Source: JASBSR01 sp963847575 (lineage in GTDB: Bacteria > Pseudomonadota > Gammaproteobacteria > SZUA-229). From it: 34,343 nt of DNA. The position numbers and the translations under genes are program-made. The DNA is taken from positions 1-34,343 of the forward strand of contig CAWKAL010000090.1 in the NCBI GenBank assembly GCA_963847575.1, written 5' to 3'. Positions 33,485-34,343 of this stretch are shown piece by piece; position 1 is the first letter of the stretch; each line of letters begins with the position of its first letter. The notes under the pieces are model-generated. The model did no database searches. It worked only from the letters and a program-made list of their open reading frames with translations, and had not been told where the DNA came from.

Positions 33485-34343
33485 TTACTCGATAATCTTG
33501 CTGACCACACCGGCGCCGACAGTACGGCCACCTTCGCGGATCGCAAAGCGCAGACCTTCTTCCATCGCGATCGGGTTGATCAGGCTGACGACCATTTTCA
33601 CGTTGTCGCCCGGCATCACCATTTCGACGCCTTCGGGCAGATCACAGGCGCCGGTGACGTCGGTGGTGCGGAAGTAGAACTGCGGACGGTAGTTGTTGAA
33701 GAACGGCGTATGACGGCCGCCTTCGTCTTTGCTCAGTACGTACACTTCGCATTCGAACTTGGTGTGCGGCTTGACGCTCTTGGGCTTGCAGCATACCTGG
33801 CCACGTTCGACGTCTTCACGCTTGGTGCCGCGCAGCAGCAGGCCGACGTTGTCGCCGGCCTGGCCCTGGTCCAGCAGTTTGCGGAACATTTCAACACCGG
33901 TGCACGGTGGTGACCTGGGTCGGACGGATGCCGACGATTTCGATTTCTTCGCCGACTTTGACAATGCCGCGTTCGACTACGGCCGGTCACGACGGTGCCA
34001 CGACCCGAGATCGAGAATACGTCTTCTACCGGCATCAGGAACGGCTGGTCTACCGCGCGCTCCGGGTCCGGAATGTAGCTGTCCAGTGGCTTCGACCAGC
34101 TTGATGATCGAGGGTGACGCCGATGTCCGAGGTGTCGCCTTCCAGTGCTTTTGAGCGCTGAGCCGATGATGATCGGGGTGTCGTCGCCGGGAAATTCGTA
34201 CAGGTCGAGCAGTTCGCGCACTTCCATTTCGACCAGCTCGAGCAGTTCGGCGTCGTCGACCATGTCGGCCTTGTTCATGTACACCACGATGTACGGTACG
34301 CCGACCTGGCGTGACAGCAGGATGTGCTCACGGGTCTGCGGCA
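33485..34343 (-). CDS. tuf: Elongation factor Tu, second copy, truncated at window edge and frame-broken
   Basis: Aligned with the intact copy at 16663-17853, this is about the last 285 codons of EF-Tu; the N-terminal 112 or so, with the P-loop, lie outside the window. The clean part (33485-33900) encodes FYFRTTDVTGACDLPEGVEM through VGAGVVSKIIE. Between 33900 and 34160 the frame breaks five times, each fixed by removing one base (near 33904, 33978, 34085, 34117 and 34155). Several codons truly differ from the other copy, for example Leu versus Thr in RGLKREDVERG. It precedes tRNA-Trp and secE, the usual tufB position. The breaks are probably end-of-contig errors. Confidence 0.93.

Noticed and set aside
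1..34343. CRISPR arrays, insertion sequences, phage genes or defence systems
   Set aside because: No direct-repeat arrays, transposase-like sequences or integrase-like sequences were seen; the window is housekeeping genes plus a chimeric end.

Overview
The window is dominated by one co-directional ribosomal and transcription gene array on the minus strand (about 2.7-34.3 kb). Reading with transcription (high to low coordinate) the order is tuf (second copy, cut by the window edge), tRNA-Trp, secE, nusG, rplK, rplA, rplJ, rplL, rpoB, rpoC, rpsL, rpsG, fusA, tuf, rpsJ, rplC, rplD, rplW, rplB, rpsS, rplV, rpsC, rplP, rpmC, rpsQ, rplN, rplX, rplE, rpsN, rpsH, rplF, rplR, rpsE, rpmD, rplO, secY, rpmJ, rpsM, rpsK, rpsD, rpoA, rplQ. 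The protein sequences (S14 without zinc cysteines, a three-helix SecE, two tuf genes, a 1381-residue RpoB, L30 present) and the joined rif-str-S10-spc-alpha order point to a gammaproteobacterium. Genus cannot be told from sequence alone.

The array divides into transcription blocks. The rif block (secE to rpoC) ends at a strong intrinsic terminator at 20976-20999. The str block (rpsL, rpsG, fusA, tuf) runs straight into rpsJ. A 308-base gap between rpsJ and rplC then holds a promoter-like sequence and a leader ending in an attenuator-like hairpin, so the S10-type leader appears to sit before rplC rather than before rpsJ. A further promoter-like site lies before rpsM. The array ends at a bidirectional terminator (2685-2719) shared with a convergent gene for a small cysteine-containing DUF6455-type protein. 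The 418-base rplA-rplJ gap is packed with about nine inverted repeats, including what looks like the L10 leader.

The left end (1 to about 2360) does not belong with the rest. It is a mosaic of three unrelated coding fragments: a PD40/TolB-like beta-propeller piece, a CYTH/CHAD piece, and an exopolysaccharide tyrosine-kinase piece. They are joined mid-gene, and the first two also carry frame breaks. This looks like a chimeric contig end, not a biological fusion.

Single-base frame breaks also hit rplA (two), rpoC (one) and the terminal tuf copy (five). Every one of these eight is explained by one extra base, which suggests consensus error from insertion-prone reads. I found no CRISPR array, mobile element or defence system. 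The interesting content is regulatory RNA structure and operon layout, not a new gene system.
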